From positions 1-7,764 of the forward strand of contig JAFUWM010000346.1 in the NCBI GenBank assembly GCA_017483425.1: a stretch of DNA of 7,764 nt, in the 5' to 3' direction. The stretch comes from Lachnospiraceae bacterium. Its GTDB lineage: Bacteria > Bacillota > Clostridia > Lachnospirales > Lachnospiraceae. Shown in pieces: positions 6,714 through 7,764 of this stretch (within the stretch, counting starts at the first letter, position 1; every line of letters begins with the position of its first letter). Below the pieces are notes generated by a model, which saw only the letters and a program-made list of their open reading frames with translations, had not been told where the DNA came from and made no database searches. A program made the translations under genes and the position numbers.

Positions 6714-7764
6714 TTATTTCTCCTTTCGCTTAGCCTTGCCCGGTCTTACAAAACCGAACTTCGGCTTACTTTTTCTTGTTTTTACGGAACCGTCAAAATT
6801 CAGATCCTTAGAGCGTATCTTCCTGCGTTCTCCGTATTTTTCCGCTCTGCCCTCACGTCTCATCCTGTCTCTTTCGGCGTAGGCTTTCTTTCTTGTCCTT
6901 CTGTCCTCCGATCTGTATGTGATGAAATCAGCATCGGAAACCTCGTCCTTGCCGGAGCCCATGGCCTTTTTAAGAAAGGCCGCGGCGATATCAAGCGAGG
7001 TGAGCTCCGTGTCTGACATCCTGTTCTCTATGATAGAGATCATGTCCGAAAGATCCTCACTTGCCGCCATCTCGGTCACGGAATCAAGTATGCTCTGAGC
7101 CTTTGACGCCTTCACGTCCTTTGAGGCCGGGATATGCCTGGATTCTATACGCGTGTGACAGTATTTTTCAATATCCCTTATCTTATAAATCTCACGGCCG
7201 ACCACAAGGGTAAACGCCCTGCCTTTTCTGCCTGCCCTTCCGGTACGTCCTATCCTGTGTACATAATACTCTATATCCTCCGGAACATCATAATTAATGA
7301 CGGCCTCCACATCATCCACATCAAGCCCTCTGGCAGCCACATCTGTAGCGATAAGTATCTCGGTCCCTCCGTTCCTGAAGCCTGACATCACATGATCCCT
7401 CTGCTGCTGCGAAAGATCCCCGTGAAGCGTATCCGCGAAGTATCCCCTGCCTATCAGAGTCTCCGCCAGTTCATCCGCCATTTTTTTGGTATTGGTAAAT
7501 ATCAGCGTGCGCTTCGGATTGTAGTAGTCCAATAATCTGGACACAGCGTCTACTTTCATCCCCTTGGGTATCTCGTAGTAATACTGCTTCACAAGCGGTA
7601 TCGTGAGCTCCTTTGAAGGTATCTTTACAAATACCGCGTCCTCTTTCTGATAGTCCTTAGTTATCTGAAGTATCGGCTTCGGCATGGTCGCGGAGAATAA
7701 AGCCGTCTGGTGCTCCTGCGGGATGTCCCTTAATATGGTCTCTATGTCCTCCCTGAAGCCCATA
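6714..7764 (-). CDS. DEAD-box ATP-dependent RNA helicase (CsdA/DeaD-like), N-terminal part outside window
   Basis: The last 349 residues are visible. They begin MGFREDIE, the segment that normally follows DEADEMLN in this family, so motifs Q, I, Ia and II (the DEAD box) lie beyond the right edge. Visible motifs are III (SAT, 24-26), IV (LIFTNTKK, 87-94), V (ATDVAARGLDVDDV, 139-152) and VI (HRIGRTGRAGRKG, 169-181), which form the helicase C-lobe. An unusually basic tail follows from about residue 287 (repeated R, K and E, ending KAKRKEK), probably an RNA-binding extension; no RRM-like DbpA domain is recognisable. If the missing part has the usual length, the whole protein is around 520-530 residues. 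Such helicases unwind RNA in ribosome assembly and cold adaptation. It is the first visible gene of the tight set with iorA and the TVP38 gene, which is an odd functional mix. The initial ATG in this partial frame is internal, not the true start. Confidence 0.92.
   Translation of the reverse strand, partial: MGFREDIETILRDIPQEHQTALFSATMPKPILQITKDYQKEDAVFVKIPSKELTIPLVKQYYYEIPKGMKVDAVSRLLDYYNPKRTLIFTNTKKMADELAETLIGRGYFADTLHGDLSQQQRDHVMSGFRNGGTEILIATDVAARGLDVDDVEAVINYDVPEDIEYYVHRIGRTGRAGRKGRAFTLVVGREIYKIRDIEKYCHTRIESRHIPASKDVKASKAQSILDSVTEMAASEDLSDMISIIENRMSDTELTSLDIAAAFLKKAMGSGKDEVSDADFITYRSEDRRTRKKAYAERDRMRREGRAEKYGERRKIRSKDLNFDGSVKTRKSKPKFGFVRPGKAKRKEK
6720..6726 (-). promoter_or_regulatory. 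Ribosome binding site of iorA, lying inside the end of the helicase gene
   Basis: The minus strand reads AAAGGAG, followed by 8 bases and the iorA ATG at 6711. The site overlaps the last codons of the helicase, whose TAA is at 6716-6714. This arrangement points to coupled translation and to one transcript carrying both genes. Confidence 0.7.

Noticed and set aside
6434..7016. Plus-strand open frames of about 99-133 codons opposite the iorA start and helicase end
   Set aside because: They are antisense to two well-supported genes and span both in the same direction without regard to the gene boundary. Their composition is typical of reversed K/R/E-rich coding sequence.

Overview
This window reads as ordinary chromosome from an anaerobic, low-to-mid GC Firmicute, most like the Lachnospiraceae (Clostridia). 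That placement is an inference. It rests on an oxygen-sensitive ferredoxin-linked 2-oxoacid oxidoreductase, Gram-positive-style Shine-Dalgarno sites (AGGAGG, AAAGGAG), tight gene packing and the flavour of the protein sequences. There are no RNA genes, CRISPR arrays, insertion sequences or phage genes that I can see.

All five genes lie on the minus strand, so the order of transcription runs from high to low coordinates. (1) 7764-6714 is the C-terminal two thirds of a DEAD-box RNA helicase, cut by the window edge. (2) 6711-4975 is iorA, the alpha subunit of indolepyruvate:ferredoxin oxidoreductase, complete. (3) 4970-4314 is a TVP38/TMEM64 (VTT/DedA-like) membrane protein, complete. Genes 1-3 are separated by 2 and 4 bases and look like one translationally coupled operon. 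(4) After a 133-base AT-rich gap that may hold a promoter comes 4171-1397, a very large (924 aa) membrane protein. It joins extracytoplasmic Cache/PAS-like sensor regions to a C-terminal MscS-type channel domain. (5) 51 bases later, with a TTG start at 1345, comes an NAD(P)/FAD-dependent oxidoreductase of the amine-oxidase/UDP-galactopyranose-mutase-like family. It runs off the left edge.

The most interesting item is gene 4. Its sequence suggests an ion channel whose opening could be tuned by a small extracellular ligand as well as, or instead of, membrane tension. A second point is that iorA has no iorB (beta subunit) beside it. The downstream neighbour is a TVP38 protein and the upstream one a helicase, so the partner subunit must be elsewhere, or the alpha protein works with another partner. 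I see no clear multi-gene novel system here. The sensor-channel fusion is the best candidate for something under-described.
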